From: Methylotuvimicrobium buryatense 5G
Lineage (GTDB): Bacteria; Pseudomonadota; Gammaproteobacteria; Methylococcales; Methylomonadaceae
Length of the DNA stretch: 64,000 bases
NCBI RefSeq assembly: GCF_000341735.1
Contig: NZ_KB455575.1
Location: 3,356,904 to 3,420,903, forward strand
Direction of reading: 5' to 3'
Part shown: piece after piece, positions 46,136 to 54,834 of the stretch
Layout: every line of letters starts with the position of its first letter
Position numbering within the stretch: position 1 is the first letter of the stretch
The notes under the pieces: model-generated
The model's database searches: none
What the model saw: the letters and a program-made list of their open reading frames with translations, nothing else
Told to the model about the DNA's origin: nothing
Program-made: the position numbers and the translations under genes

Positions 46136-46465
46136 ATGAGCAGTCAATACCCTCCGCTAACCTGCAAAGAGGTTAAAAAGATCCTGGCATACCTGGGATT
46201 CGTTGCCAGACCGCAAAAAGGCAAATCACACGAGCAATGGGTAAAAGAACACGATGCCACCCTGTACAAAGTTACCGTCGATTGCCCAACAAAGTCCCCT
46301 TTTACACAAACGCTCATCAAAAGCATGGCCGCCCAAGCCGGCATGACCAAAAAAGAGTTTTACCGCATCTTCAGGTTAATTAAATACCCCCGAACAGCCG
46401 GCACTGATCACAAAATTGGTTGCTCGACACCCGATACCTTTTATCCTAAAAAGAGCAGTTGGTAA
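46136..46465 (+). CDS. HicA-like mRNA interferase-fold protein
   Basis: This 109-residue frame has residues about 8–80 matching the HicA/YcfA dsRBD-like toxin: TCKEVKKILAYLGFVARPQK, then GKSHEQWVKEHD with the catalytic-type His, then a strand YKVTVDCP and KSMAAQAGMTKKEFYRIF. The tail after FRLIKY is longer than usual and runs toward the neighbouring repeats, so the C-terminus may have been altered by insertion. The order HicB then HicA is the reverse of many hicAB loci. Confidence 0.7.
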   Translation: MSSQYPPLTCKEVKKILAYLGFVARPQKGKSHEQWVKEHDATLYKVTVDCPTKSPFTQTLIKSMAAQAGMTKKEFYRIFRLIKYPRTAGTDHKIGCSTPDTFYPKKSSW

Positions 46466-46610
46466 GTGTTGTAGACCGTTCGTGCTGAGCCAAGTCGAAG
46501 CATGAAGGGTCTACAACACTTACACCGGATTGGTGAAGCCTCAAACTACCGTACACCCTTCGACAGGGCTCAGGGCGAACGGTAGTTTGAGGCTCTCAAC
46601 TGCTCTTTTT
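46448..46610. repeat. Family E double hairpin with locus-specific arms
   Basis: Outer arms AAAAAGAGCAGTTG (46448–46461) and complement (46597–46610) are perfect over 14 bp. Inside are two hairpins. The first has arms GTAAGTGTTGTAGACC (46462–46477, complement 46508–46523) and a loop with CGTGCTGAGCCAAGTCGAAG. The second has arms GCCTCAAACTACCGT (46538–46552, complement 46579–46593) and a loop with ACCCTTCGACAGGGCTCAGG. The two loops are the same core in opposite orientation. The second loop matches that at 21055–21080. Confidence 0.85.
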
Positions 46611-46800
46611 AGGTTTATGGTCCGGAAATGCCGGACCATAAAACGAACATCATCGTTCTCAACATCGTCGTCTTGAATAGATCCACATACAGTGAAGGCA
46701 ATTCCGGCTTCAATTTTTCGGCAAAATAGGCCCCTCTCGCCAAAAACAAAAAAATAAACCCTATATATAATATTTTTGTGTTCCACCCCTCCGCCAGATT
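46611..46800 (-). other. Possible fragment of a small membrane protein
   Basis: On the minus strand a frame reads WNTKILYIGFIFLFLARGAY then FAEKLKPELPSLYVDLFKTT and ends FVLWSGISGP. It has a plausible hydrophobic helix but no start codon of its own and runs into the B repeat at its front. A GTG frame overlaps it in another phase. Neither is recognised. The gene, if real, is cut. Confidence 0.2.
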
Positions 46801-46810
46801 AACATTCGCT

Positions 46811-47119
46811 CGCTGAAAATCGTGGAAACGGAGCGTTAGCGAAGTGAAGATTTTTAGTCCCCGATAGCCGTAGCGCCGGGTGTTTTGCCGGAGTCTGCGC
46901 GAATAGCGCAGGCGGAGGCAAAATACAAGGCATCGCGACACGGCGTAAAGCCATTTGTGGGAGTGCTACGGAGCCGCATCGAGTATGCGATGATGTGGCG
47001 TAGTGGCACGGACGCAGGGCGAATCGGGGCCGCCGAAGGCAATAATCGCCAAGTCATTTTTCGCTGCTGAAATCGGACGGACCCCATTTCAGCTTTCGCG
47101 AAAAATCTTGGCGCGCTTG
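46811..47119 (-). repeat. Repeat family B, copy 4 (reverse orientation)
   Basis: This 309-bp copy is almost identical to 9399–9707, inverted. It begins five bases after the proposed right attachment site of the tRNA-Ser element, so it is probably a separate later insertion. Confidence 0.85.
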
Positions 47120-47322
47120 TTTACTCCCTTTATACCCAAATATCGGCTAATTTTATGAAGTTATGGGGTGTGGCTAGCGAGGATGTCGGAAGCAGGAAGC
47201 TGCGGTCAAGCCCCCAGAGATGGGTTAACGGCGGTCCTTGCTAGTCACATCCCATACCTTTTATTCTTAGACGGTTTTTCATTCAAAAGGAAGTATCTTA
47301 AATATCTTGGATTAAAGCCATA
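47120..47322. repeat. F-like fragment, otherwise empty
   Basis: Positions 47165–47250 (GCGAGGATGTCGGAAGCAGG; GGTCAAGCCCCCAGAGATGG) resemble stretches at 8938–9050 and 60960–61190. No gene is seen between the B copy and the terminator of the next gene. Confidence 0.5.
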
Positions 47323-47352
47323 AAAAAAGGGCGCTAAAAAACGCCCTTTTTA
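47322..47352 (-). terminator. Rho-independent terminator
   Basis: AAAAAGGGCG and CGCCCTTTTT arms surround a short A-rich loop, giving a T tract in both directions. It follows the gene at 47373 on the minus strand. Confidence 0.85.
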
Positions 47353-47372
47353 TCAGCTTATAATTTAAATAA

Positions 47373-47759
47373 TTAAATCAAGCCTGGTAATTCGCCGTAC
47401 TGTTTCAAAGCGCTTTGCAGAGCTGCATCTACACCATCTAAAGATCCTTTTTTAGCGGCATTGCGAGCTTTTTTCAGCTCACCATTCGCGCGTGCGCGAG
47501 CAACGTCAACTTTGTCATTGGCATTGATTTCTTTGCTCATATCCAGAGCATCTTTGACTAAAACAGCAACTTCATCAGCGGAAGAACCGGCTGCAACTGC
47601 ATCGATCGCAGCTTGAATTTTTTCGGAAGTCAATTTGATTGCTTCTACAGGCGCATATGAAATTCTGCCTGGATCGCTTTCAGCCATTACAGGGGTAGCA
47701 ATAGCACCCATAGAGCTAGCAATAGCCAGAGATAACAATACCTTTCTTAAAAATTTCAT
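47373..47759 (-). CDS. Small periplasmic protein of unknown function
   Basis: This 128-residue protein has a Sec signal (MKFLRKVLLSLAIASSMGAI..ATPVMA). The mature part is all helical with a repeating pattern IQAAIDAVAAGSSADEVAVL, LDMSKEINANDKVDVARARA and NAAKKGSLDGVDAALQSALK. It has no Cys and looks like a helical bundle. A terminator follows, so it is monocistronic. A strong promoter and high expression would fit but are not shown. I do not recognise a named family. Confidence 0.7.
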   Translation of the reverse strand: MKFLRKVLLSLAIASSMGAIATPVMAESDPGRISYAPVEAIKLTSEKIQAAIDAVAAGSSADEVAVLVKDALDMSKEINANDKVDVARARANGELKKARNAAKKGSLDGVDAALQSALKQYGELPGLI

Positions 47760-47964
47760 GTCTAACTTGTCCTCATGTTGTCATAGTAACTATTATTCAG
47801 CAATGCAGCAGAAATTCCATCAAATTAAAGCTACTTAGCGTTGTCCATTCTAACGTAGATTGCCGCAATATCAAACTCAAAGTTAAAAACAATGCTTATA
47901 AATTCAACCAAGTATATTTGTAGGGTACTGTTAATGCTTGGCTTAGAAAGATTACATTGTAAAT

Positions 47965-48162
47965 TCAATCCTCGTCGCGTTTGCAAGTAACATGTGCTTG
48001 ACCGTTATCATAAACTTCGATTTGTACGTAAATAGGAGAACAGCAAACCGAGCAGTCTTCGTAATAACACTGTGAACCGGAAGGGATATCCAGCAATAAA
48101 GAAATCGTTTCACCGCAGTAAGGACATTGAATCGATATTTCTTCTAAATCGGTAAACATCAA
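47965..48162 (-). CDS. CPXCG-motif cysteine-rich zinc-ribbon-like protein
   Basis: This 65-residue protein has two Cys pairs: CPYCGE near the start and YYEDCSVCCSPIYVQI in the middle. That pattern is the Cpxcg protein family, probably a small zinc ribbon. It overlaps the end of the SDR gene by four bases (ATGA), so the two are translationally coupled. Function is unknown. Confidence 0.85.
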   Translation of the reverse strand: MMFTDLEEISIQCPYCGETISLLLDIPSGSQCYYEDCSVCCSPIYVQIEVYDNGQAHVTCKRDED

Positions 48163-48989
48163 ACTTTAACCAGTAAGTTATCGAGCCAAGCCGCCGGCAA
48201 TATACGTTTCAAATAGCCAAACAGATAAGTGGGAAAAGTCACGTAATAACGGATTTTAGGTCGTTTCGATTCCAAAGCATGAATCACCTTGTCGGCTACG
48301 GCTTCAGGCGGCAACGTAAAAGGTACGGCAGGCCCATCTTTTTGCAAGCGGGTTTCCATTGCGGCATAACGATCCTTATGAAAACTGTTGCTTGGGTCGA
48401 TGTTTTTTTTAAAAAGCGCGAAGGCGTTTTTACGAAAATCGCTCAAGATCGGTCCGGGTTCAATGATCGATAAATCAATTCCGGTACCTTTAAGCTCCAG
48501 TCGTAACGTATCGGCTAAACCTTCCAAAGCAAACTTGCTGGCGTTATAAGCGCCCCGGTAAGTCATGGCGACAAATCCCAATACCGAGCTGTTGTAAATG
48601 ATTCTGCCCTGCCCTTGCCGACGCATGATCGGAATGAGCAAATTGGTCAGTTCGTGCGTGCCGAAAAAATTAGTTTCAAATTGAAACCGTAATACATCAC
48701 GGCTTAAATCTTCGACCGCGCCCGGTTGGCCGAAGGCACCATTATTGAACAATGCATCGATTCTACGTTCGGTCATGATCAGCATTTCGGAAACGGCTTG
48801 TCGAATCGACGCGCTATCGGCAAGATCGAGCCTTATTGTTTCAAAGCCTTCCTGTCTGAGTCGGTCGACATCGTGTTGTTGCCTAGCCGAAGCAATAACA
48901 CGGTGGCCTCGTTGTTTGAGTGCAAGTGCCGTCGTATAACCGATTCCGGACGAACAACCGGTGATTAAAATTATTTTACTGTTAGACAT
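48159..48989 (-). CDS. Short-chain dehydrogenase/reductase
   Basis: This 276-residue NAD(P)-dependent oxidoreductase has a TGCSSGIGYTTALALKQRGH nucleotide-binding loop, an NNGAFG motif and the catalytic pair in YRGAYNASKFALEG (Tyr, Lys) with an upstream Ser (IIYNSSVLG). The Arg after the second strand (ASARQ) suggests NADPH. The C-terminal tail (YLFGYLKRILPAAWLDNLLV) is hydrophobic and may associate with membrane. Substrate is unknown. It is followed by the CPXCG gene. Confidence 0.88.
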   Translation of the reverse strand: MSNSKIILITGCSSGIGYTTALALKQRGHRVIASARQQHDVDRLRQEGFETIRLDLADSASIRQAVSEMLIMTERRIDALFNNGAFGQPGAVEDLSRDVLRFQFETNFFGTHELTNLLIPIMRRQGQGRIIYNSSVLGFVAMTYRGAYNASKFALEGLADTLRLELKGTGIDLSIIEPGPILSDFRKNAFALFKKNIDPSNSFHKDRYAAMETRLQKDGPAVPFTLPPEAVADKVIHALESKRPKIRYYVTFPTYLFGYLKRILPAAWLDNLLVKV

Positions 48990-48994
48990 TAAGA

Positions 48995-49570
48995 TTATTG
49001 GAGTTCGGTTTCATTAAAATAAGCCGATTCGCCGTTACTACAATCCACCAAAAAAACCAAGTTTTCCAGAGTACTTCTAACATTCAGCTCCGAGGATTCG
49101 ACACGATCGCAGCGTCCCGATGCCAGTTGTTTTTGTGCGGCCAATCTTCTCATACGCTCAATTTCCGGGAGACGCGATTGAAAGCTTTGTACCAAGGGCT
49201 TTAATTTGTCGTATTCGTAAGGCGGAATGGCATAAGCCGTAAATTGAACCGGATTATTTTTAATTAAGGTTTGATTAATTTCGGTTTCTTCTTTGGCATT
49301 CGCTAAGAATTGCTCTTGTTTTTGCTGTAATTGCTGTTCGGTTAGTTCCTGTTGTTTTTGCAATTCACGTTGCTGAGCTTGCCTCTTTAGTTGTTCGCTT
49401 TTATCAATCGCTCCGCCGGTTTTAAAATTGATCTGGACACTTTGGTGATTTTCATCGCAAGGCTTGGCTTGATAAATGGTTTTCCCCAAGGAATCGACAC
49501 ATTTAAAAGCATCGGCGTGAGCGATAGTTGAGACCGAAATAGCCAGTATAAAAATTGTAAGTCGCATCAT
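48995..49570 (-). CDS. DUF4124-domain exported protein
   Basis: This 191-residue protein has a signal (MMRLTIFILAISVSTIAHA). The DUF4124 motif DAFKCVDSLGKTIYQAKPCD with two Cys is followed by a Gln/Lys-rich coiled coil (LKRQAQQRELQKQQELTEQQ) and a C-terminal part with two more Cys (GRCDRVES; LVDCSNGES). The role of DUF4124 is unknown. It stands six bases upstream of the SDR gene, on the same strand, so may share its transcript. Confidence 0.82.
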   Translation of the reverse strand: MMRLTIFILAISVSTIAHADAFKCVDSLGKTIYQAKPCDENHQSVQINFKTGGAIDKSEQLKRQAQQRELQKQQELTEQQLQQKQEQFLANAKEETEINQTLIKNNPVQFTAYAIPPYEYDKLKPLVQSFQSRLPEIERMRRLAAQKQLASGRCDRVESSELNVRSTLENLVFLVDCSNGESAYFNETELQ

Positions 49571-49671
49571 GGTATTCTCGTCGTATTGTTATTACCTGAC
49601 AATCACATAGCCGCAGCAAATCGAATGAAAGCAATTCATCAGTGAAAATATGTGTTAATTATAAGTCACTC

Positions 49672-51012
49672 TTAAATGCTTTGCTCATCCTGTAAAAAAG
49701 TTTGTTCTCGATAGTTCCGGCTTACGACTAAAAATAGTAATGCAGTAATCAACATCAGTCCGGTGAAAAACCAAAAATAAGCACTGCCTGATAATTGGTT
49801 GGAATCATCTGAACTCATCATTAAAAAATTGACTGCACTGGTCAATAAATTACCGGCGGCGATAAACACGAAATAATAAGCCATGATAAAGGATTTCATC
49901 GATTTCGGCGCCTGCGTATAGGAAAATTCCAGACAAGTGATCGAAACCATGACTTCGGCCGCGGTCAATAACAAATACGCCAATAACTGCCAACCTATAT
50001 GCGGCGTTAGCCCCTCATCCAATTGCACTTGAATTACCGACGGTATCGCAAATGCGAAGACGGTTAAAAACAAGCCGATCGCGATTTTTCTCAAGGGAGT
50101 CAAGTCGAAATAACGATTCAAGAATGGGTACAAGCCATAGGAAAAACAAGGCACCAAGATCATGATCAGCAAAGGGTTAGCCGCCTGAATCTGTGAAGGT
50201 AGTATCTCGATACCGAATATGACTCTATCCATTTTTTGTGCCTGTAAAACCCATGATGAGCCAATCTGTTCGAATAGAGCCCAGAAAATCGCGATAAATA
50301 TATAGATTGAGGTCAATTTGCCAAGGATCTTCAATCCGTCATAGCCAAGCATTTCCTTGATAAAGCCCATGCCGGCCGGATCAATATGTACAAAACGATA
50401 ACGTCCCGCCCAAAAAATTATTGTGGCCAACAACATCAATATTCCGGGTACGCCGAAAGCAAGCGACGAACCATAGTTATGCAGTAGCCAGGGAATCAAC
50501 AGCATCGAGGCAAAAGCGCCAAGATTGATCGAAAAATAAAACCAACCGAAGACTTTGGTCATTAAGTAGCTGTTCGTGTGACCGAATTGATCGCCTAAGT
50601 GTGATGACACGCAGGGTTTGATACCGCCGGCTCCAAACGCTATCAACGCTTGTCCGATCAAAAGTCCCAAACGGGTATCGTCGATCGACAAGGTCAAATG
50701 ACCGAAACAATAAAAAAACGATAAAAAAAGAATGGTCCGGTATTTACCGAGCACGCTATCGGCCAGTAATGCGCCGAACAAAGGCATCAAATAAACCGCA
50801 GAAACGAACAAATGAAAATAGCCTTGGGCTTCATGCTCGGACATAAGATCGGGTTGTCCCGATGCATCGACTAAATATTGAGTCATGAAGACGACCAAAA
50901 TGGCGCGCATACCGTAGTAGCTAAACCGTTCGGCGGCTTCATTGGCGATGATGAAGGGAATGCCCGAGGGCAGCTCGGTTGTTTTGAGCGGATTTTTGCG
51001 GTACTGGGACAT
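49672..51012 (-). CDS. POT/PTR-family proton-dependent peptide transporter
   Basis: This 446-residue inner-membrane transporter has about twelve hydrophobic helices. The first signature FIIANEAAERFSYYGMRAIL contains the ExxERFxYY proton-coupling motif of POT carriers. GAGGIKPCVSSHLGDQFG is the second PTR2 signature. It imports di- or tripeptides with protons. It is shorter than E. coli DtpA (about 500), as in the branch close to eukaryotic-type POTs. Confidence 0.9.
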   Translation of the reverse strand: MSQYRKNPLKTTELPSGIPFIIANEAAERFSYYGMRAILVVFMTQYLVDASGQPDLMSEHEAQGYFHLFVSAVYLMPLFGALLADSVLGKYRTILFLSFFYCFGHLTLSIDDTRLGLLIGQALIAFGAGGIKPCVSSHLGDQFGHTNSYLMTKVFGWFYFSINLGAFASMLLIPWLLHNYGSSLAFGVPGILMLLATIIFWAGRYRFVHIDPAGMGFIKEMLGYDGLKILGKLTSIYIFIAIFWALFEQIGSSWVLQAQKMDRVIFGIEILPSQIQAANPLLIMILVPCFSYGLYPFLNRYFDLTPLRKIAIGLFLTVFAFAIPSVIQVQLDEGLTPHIGWQLLAYLLLTAAEVMVSITCLEFSYTQAPKSMKSFIMAYYFVFIAAGNLLTSAVNFLMMSSDDSNQLSGSAYFWFFTGLMLITALLFLVVSRNYREQTFLQDEQSI

Positions 51013-51492
51013 GATTTTAAAAGAATCGGTTCTCTATAATCATAACAAATTAAAAGATTTAAAATTACTGTTACTATTAGTCAAGCTGAAATCTGTGGAT
51101 AAGCCTTTTTTAATATTTTTTATCAATACTTTAGTTCCATGACTAAACTGCTTGTAAACTTCGGTTCAACATGTGGAGGGCTTGTGGATAAAATCGACCC
51201 GGTCAATTTATACACAGTAATACACAAGAAACTCACCGTTTATTCGCAAAGTTACGCACTTCTATACCGGTCCTCATACAGATACAATGGGAACCTTTCG
51301 GCATAAAAGTTGTTAAAGCAATTCGGCAAAGTATTAACTGCGTGGCTGGTCGAATTTAGGATTTGGTCATAAATAACCTCCCTATTTTTAATGCAAGGTA
51401 AGCGAGTTACCGAACCCGCTACAGAACTCATAGCGCCAGGAAGCTATTTTTCACGAAACCCTTAGGATTTTAATTTTTATTCATTCAGGATC
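51013..51492. other. Gene-free gap with a cluster of DnaA boxes
   Basis: Perfect boxes TGTGGATAA lie at 51093–51101 and 51183–51191. TTATACACA is at 51208–51216, and TAATACACA (one mismatch) at 51218–51226. AT-rich blocks surround 51045–51075 and 51102–51130. Positions about 51395–51460 carry a lone end related to family A, also found at 61195–61260. The gap separates minus-strand genes on the left from plus-strand genes on the right. Confidence 0.65.
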
Positions 51493-52473
51493 ATGAGCGT
51501 AGACATTACCAATCAAAGTGCGATGCAAAAGCTAAAAAGCTTTATCAGCAAGCAAATTATCGGACAGGATGTATTGATAGAAAGAATGCTGATTGCGTTG
51601 TTGAGCGACGGTCATATTCTTGTTGAAGGCGCGCCGGGCTTAGCTAAGACACGGGCAATCAATGTACTCAGCAAGGGTATCGAAGGCGATTTTCATCGCG
51701 TGCAATTTACGCCGGATTTATTGCCTGCCGATTTGACCGGGACCGAAATTTACCGGCCTCAACAAGGCACATTCGAATTTCAAAAAGGGCCTTTGTTTCA
51801 TAATTTGATTTTGGCCGATGAGATTAATCGTTCGCCGGCCAAAGTGCAGGCGGCATTGCTCGAAGCGATGGCCGAAAGGCAGATAACCGTCGGCGGCGCG
51901 ACTTATCCCCTACCCGCCTTGTTCATGGTCATGGCCACGCAAAACCCGATTGAACAAGAAGGCACCTATCCCCTGCCGGAAGCGCAATTGGACCGGTTCT
52001 TATTGCATATCAAAATCGATTATCCTGAAGCCGAACACGAAAAAAGTATTTTGCATCTCGCAAGAAACGAAGCTAAAAACGCTAAGAACGGTACAACAGA
52101 GTCTTTTATACCGTTGACGCAACACAATTTATTTGCAGCCCGTCAGGAAGTCTTGGATATTTATATGGCCGATAATCTTGAAGATTATTTGCTGCAAATC
52201 GTTTTGGCGACCCGTAATCCCGGTGCCTACGGCAAAGATTTGGCCTCGTGGCTGCAATACGGCGCAAGTCCAAGAGCCAGCATTGCATTGGACCGTTGCG
52301 CGAGAGCCAAGGCATGGCTGGGGCAACGCGATTTCGTCGGCCCCGAGGATATTCAGGATATTGCTTTCGATGTCTTACGGCATCGCCTGATTCTATCCTA
52401 TGAGGCTGAAGCCGAAGGCATCACACCCGATTATTTCATTCGCGAATTGATCAACCGGATTGCTGTTCCTTGA
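51493..52473 (+). CDS. MoxR-type AAA+ ATPase (Bat operon)
   Basis: This 326-residue AAA_3 ATPase has a Walker A (VEGAPGLAKTRAINVL), a Walker B (LILADEINRSPAKVQAALLE) and the sensor region MATQNPIEQEGTYPLPEAQL. MoxR ATPases act as chaperones for VWA-domain partners, and two of these are encoded downstream. It is the first gene of a six-gene operon with overlapping ends. A GGATC site precedes the ATG. Confidence 0.93.
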   Translation: MSVDITNQSAMQKLKSFISKQIIGQDVLIERMLIALLSDGHILVEGAPGLAKTRAINVLSKGIEGDFHRVQFTPDLLPADLTGTEIYRPQQGTFEFQKGPLFHNLILADEINRSPAKVQAALLEAMAERQITVGGATYPLPALFMVMATQNPIEQEGTYPLPEAQLDRFLLHIKIDYPEAEHEKSILHLARNEAKNAKNGTTESFIPLTQHNLFAARQEVLDIYMADNLEDYLLQIVLATRNPGAYGKDLASWLQYGASPRASIALDRCARAKAWLGQRDFVGPEDIQDIAFDVLRHRLILSYEAEAEGITPDYFIRELINRIAVP

Positions 52474-53381
52474 TGCTATCGAACAAAACCGACACTCCCT
52501 CTTCAGCTGCCGACGAACGAGTCGCGGTAAGTTTGAAAAGCTTGGTTGATCTTGCACAAACGGCTGGGTCGCTTAAATTGCATCGTTGGTCGATCCGCAG
52601 TCGGCAAACCGGCGGCTATGTATCGCGCTCGAAGGGACGCGGTATGGAATTCGATGAAGCGCGGCTTTATCAACCCGGAGACGATATTCGCAGCATCGAT
52701 TGGCGAGTGACGGCCCGTACCGGAAAAACCCATACCAAGTTGTTTCGCGAAGAGCGGGAACGCCCGGTATTTATTGCGGTCGATAAACGCATGGCAATGC
52801 AATTTGCGACACGAGGCGTGTTCAAATCGGTACAGGCCGCTAAGTTGGCAGGGCTCTTGGCTTGGACCGCGCAGCAACACGGCGACCGCATCGGCGGGCA
52901 AATCTTTTCCGATAGCACCTGTATGGAGATGAAACCGCAACATGGCCGGCATGCGGTTTTGCGGTTTTTTCACAGCCTGGTGCAAACCGGTGAAGGCCAT
53001 CCGGTCGAATTCAATTTCGAACTCGGTTTGGCAAGATTGTCGCAACATGCGCGGCCCGGCAGTCTGATTTATATCATCAGCGATTTTCGCGGCCTTGAAA
53101 GCAATGCCGAACATCATTTAAGGCGACTCGCCCAACATAACGATGTCGTGTTGATTCAAGTCTACGATCCATTGGAAAGCAGCCTGCCTTCGGGCGGACG
53201 TTTTCGTTTGACCGATAGCCGGCGCGATGTGGTCATCGATACTCGGGACCGGGATCGTTTGAGCGATTATCATCAACGCTTCAACGCGCGATGCCGTTAT
53301 TTGGAAAATCTCGCGAAAAAATTCCGGATGACCTTTATCCAATGCAGCACCGTACAAGATCCGGTGCAGAGTTTACGTTAA
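52470..53381 (+). CDS. DUF58-domain protein (Bat operon)
   Basis: This 303-residue protein overlaps the MoxR gene by four bases. The DUF58 signature is visible in GRGMEFDEARLYQPGDDIRS followed by IDWRVTARTGKTHTKLFREE. A degenerate VWA-like fold follows (VFIAVDKRMAMQF; SLIYIISDFRG). It is cytoplasmic or membrane-associated and always accompanies MoxR in this operon. Confidence 0.92.
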   Translation: MMLSNKTDTPSSAADERVAVSLKSLVDLAQTAGSLKLHRWSIRSRQTGGYVSRSKGRGMEFDEARLYQPGDDIRSIDWRVTARTGKTHTKLFREERERPVFIAVDKRMAMQFATRGVFKSVQAAKLAGLLAWTAQQHGDRIGGQIFSDSTCMEMKPQHGRHAVLRFFHSLVQTGEGHPVEFNFELGLARLSQHARPGSLIYIISDFRGLESNAEHHLRRLAQHNDVVLIQVYDPLESSLPSGGRFRLTDSRRDVVIDTRDRDRLSDYHQRFNARCRYLENLAKKFRMTFIQCSTVQDPVQSLR

Positions 53382-53857
53382 TGAATCCGCAGACGCTTCC
53401 ATTACGCGATATTCATCTGCCGGAACCGATCGGTTTGTGGCCTCCCGCGCTCGGCTGGTGGCTAACGGCTCTGGGTATTGTAATATTACTGGTATCGATG
53501 GTTTGGTTGATTCGTCGTTTGACCCGTAAAACGGCACTGAAATCGGCGCGCCGATTATTGGCGGAATTAAAACAAGACCCGAGCCTGGATCCTGCCGAAA
53601 AGGTCAGTCGTCTGTCGGTCTTGCTTCGCCGAGTAACGATCAGCTTGGCATCGCGAGAGCAAATCGCGGGTTTAACAGGACAGGCTTGGTTGGACCATCT
53701 GGACGCCTCGCTGCCGGACAAACCCTTTAGTAACGGCATTGGCCGGCAATTGATCGAAATTCCGTACCGTAATGAATTACCACCGGACACCGATGTCTTG
53801 GCATTATTTGAACTGTGTGAGCGTTGGCTGAAAGCTCAAAAACGAAACAAACCATGA
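53381..53857 (+). CDS. DUF4381-domain membrane protein (Bat operon)
   Basis: The protein is 158 residues from ATG 53381, which shares one base with the previous stop. A membrane helix (WWLTALGIVILLVSMVWLIR) follows an N-terminal segment LPEPIGLWPPALGW typical of DUF4381. The rest is cytoplasmic with LRRVTISLASREQIAGLTGQ and AWLDHLD. The longer upstream frame overlaps the DUF58 gene and is not used. Confidence 0.88.
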   Translation: MNPQTLPLRDIHLPEPIGLWPPALGWWLTALGIVILLVSMVWLIRRLTRKTALKSARRLLAELKQDPSLDPAEKVSRLSVLLRRVTISLASREQIAGLTGQAWLDHLDASLPDKPFSNGIGRQLIEIPYRNELPPDTDVLALFELCERWLKAQKRNKP

Positions 53858-54834
53858 TACATTTTGAATGGCCCTGGTTGATTGCGGCACTGCCCTTGCC
53901 TTTATTGGTCCGCTGGTTGCTGCCGCAAGATTCGCCGCAACAGCAAGCGGCATTGAAAGTTCCTTTTTTGGAAGATTTTTCAGTGTGTGCAGCGCAGACA
54001 TCAATGAAATCGGCAAACTGGCCGTTGGTGATCGCGGTAATGGCTTGGATCTTGTTGGTATTTGCCGGCATGCGTCCGCAATGGCTCGGCGAACCGGTCG
54101 AACAAACGGTTAGCGGACGCGACTTGATGCTTGCTGTCGATTTATCGGGGAGCATGGAAGAGCAGGATTTTATCATTAATAAGCAACAGGTCGATCGATT
54201 AACCGCGACAAAATGGGTCGCCGGCGATTTCATCGCACGCCGGACCGGCGATCGAATCGGGTTGATTCTGTTCGGAACCCAGGCTTATCTACAAGTGCCG
54301 TTGACCTTCGACCGTAAAACGGTCGTGACTTTATTAAACGAATCGGTGATTAGTTTGGCCGGTGAAATGACCGCGATCGGCGATGCGATCGGTTTGGCGG
54401 TTAAAAGGCTAAGAAACCAGGAAGATACGAGCCGCGTATTGATCTTGCTGACCGACGGCGCGAATACCGCAGGTGAAGTTACGCCGTTGAAAGCGGCGGA
54501 ATTAGCGGCCCAACACGATCTTAAAATTTATGCTATCGGCATCGGCGCAGACGAAATGATCGTGCGCAGTTTTTTTGGCTCCCGTAAAGTCAATCCATCG
54601 ATGGACTTAGACGAAAAGACCTTGACCGAGATTGCGGAAATAACCGGCGGACGTTATTTTCGCGCCAGAAACACCGAAGAGCTCGAGCAAATCTACGATA
54701 TTCTCGATCGACTCGAACCGGTCGAGAAAGACAAACAGTATTTTCGGCCTCGTAGCGAATTATTCCATTGGCCTCTGTCAATTTCTCTGGTTTTGGCCGG
54801 CATCATCGCGACGGCGAGATTGAGAGCATCATGA
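53854..54834 (+). CDS. VWA-domain membrane protein (BatA-like)
   Basis: The protein is 326 residues from ATG 53854 (four-base overlap with the previous stop). Two N-terminal membrane helices, a VWA domain with intact MIDAS (LAVDLSGSMEEQDF; LLTDGANTAGEVTP) and a C-terminal membrane helix (LSISLVLAGIIATARL) give the BatA layout. The metal-site motif is DxSxS, so ligand binding is likely. It probably works with MoxR on envelope partners. Confidence 0.9.
   Translation: MIHFEWPWLIAALPLPLLVRWLLPQDSPQQQAALKVPFLEDFSVCAAQTSMKSANWPLVIAVMAWILLVFAGMRPQWLGEPVEQTVSGRDLMLAVDLSGSMEEQDFIINKQQVDRLTATKWVAGDFIARRTGDRIGLILFGTQAYLQVPLTFDRKTVVTLLNESVISLAGEMTAIGDAIGLAVKRLRNQEDTSRVLILLTDGANTAGEVTPLKAAELAAQHDLKIYAIGIGADEMIVRSFFGSRKVNPSMDLDEKTLTEIAEITGGRYFRARNTEELEQIYDILDRLEPVEKDKQYFRPRSELFHWPLSISLVLAGIIATARLRAS

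Larger units (their letters stand above)
45226..46806 (+). mobile_element. Decayed integrative element at tRNA-Ser
   Basis: The 20 bases CCCTCCGCCATATCAACATT (45226–45245, tRNA 3' end and just beyond) recur with two mismatches at 46787–46806 as CCCTCCGCCAGATTAACATT. Between them lie an integrase stub with an in-frame stop, a HicB-like and a HicA-like gene and palindromic repeats. This fits a 1.6-kb remnant of an island bounded by attL and attR. Confidence 0.5.

Noticed and set aside
46541-46786. GTG-started 81-codon minus-strand frame with a GGAGG site
   Set aside because: Its end is built from the family E hairpins and no motif is seen. The ribosome-like site is part of the CTCCGCC attachment-like sequence.
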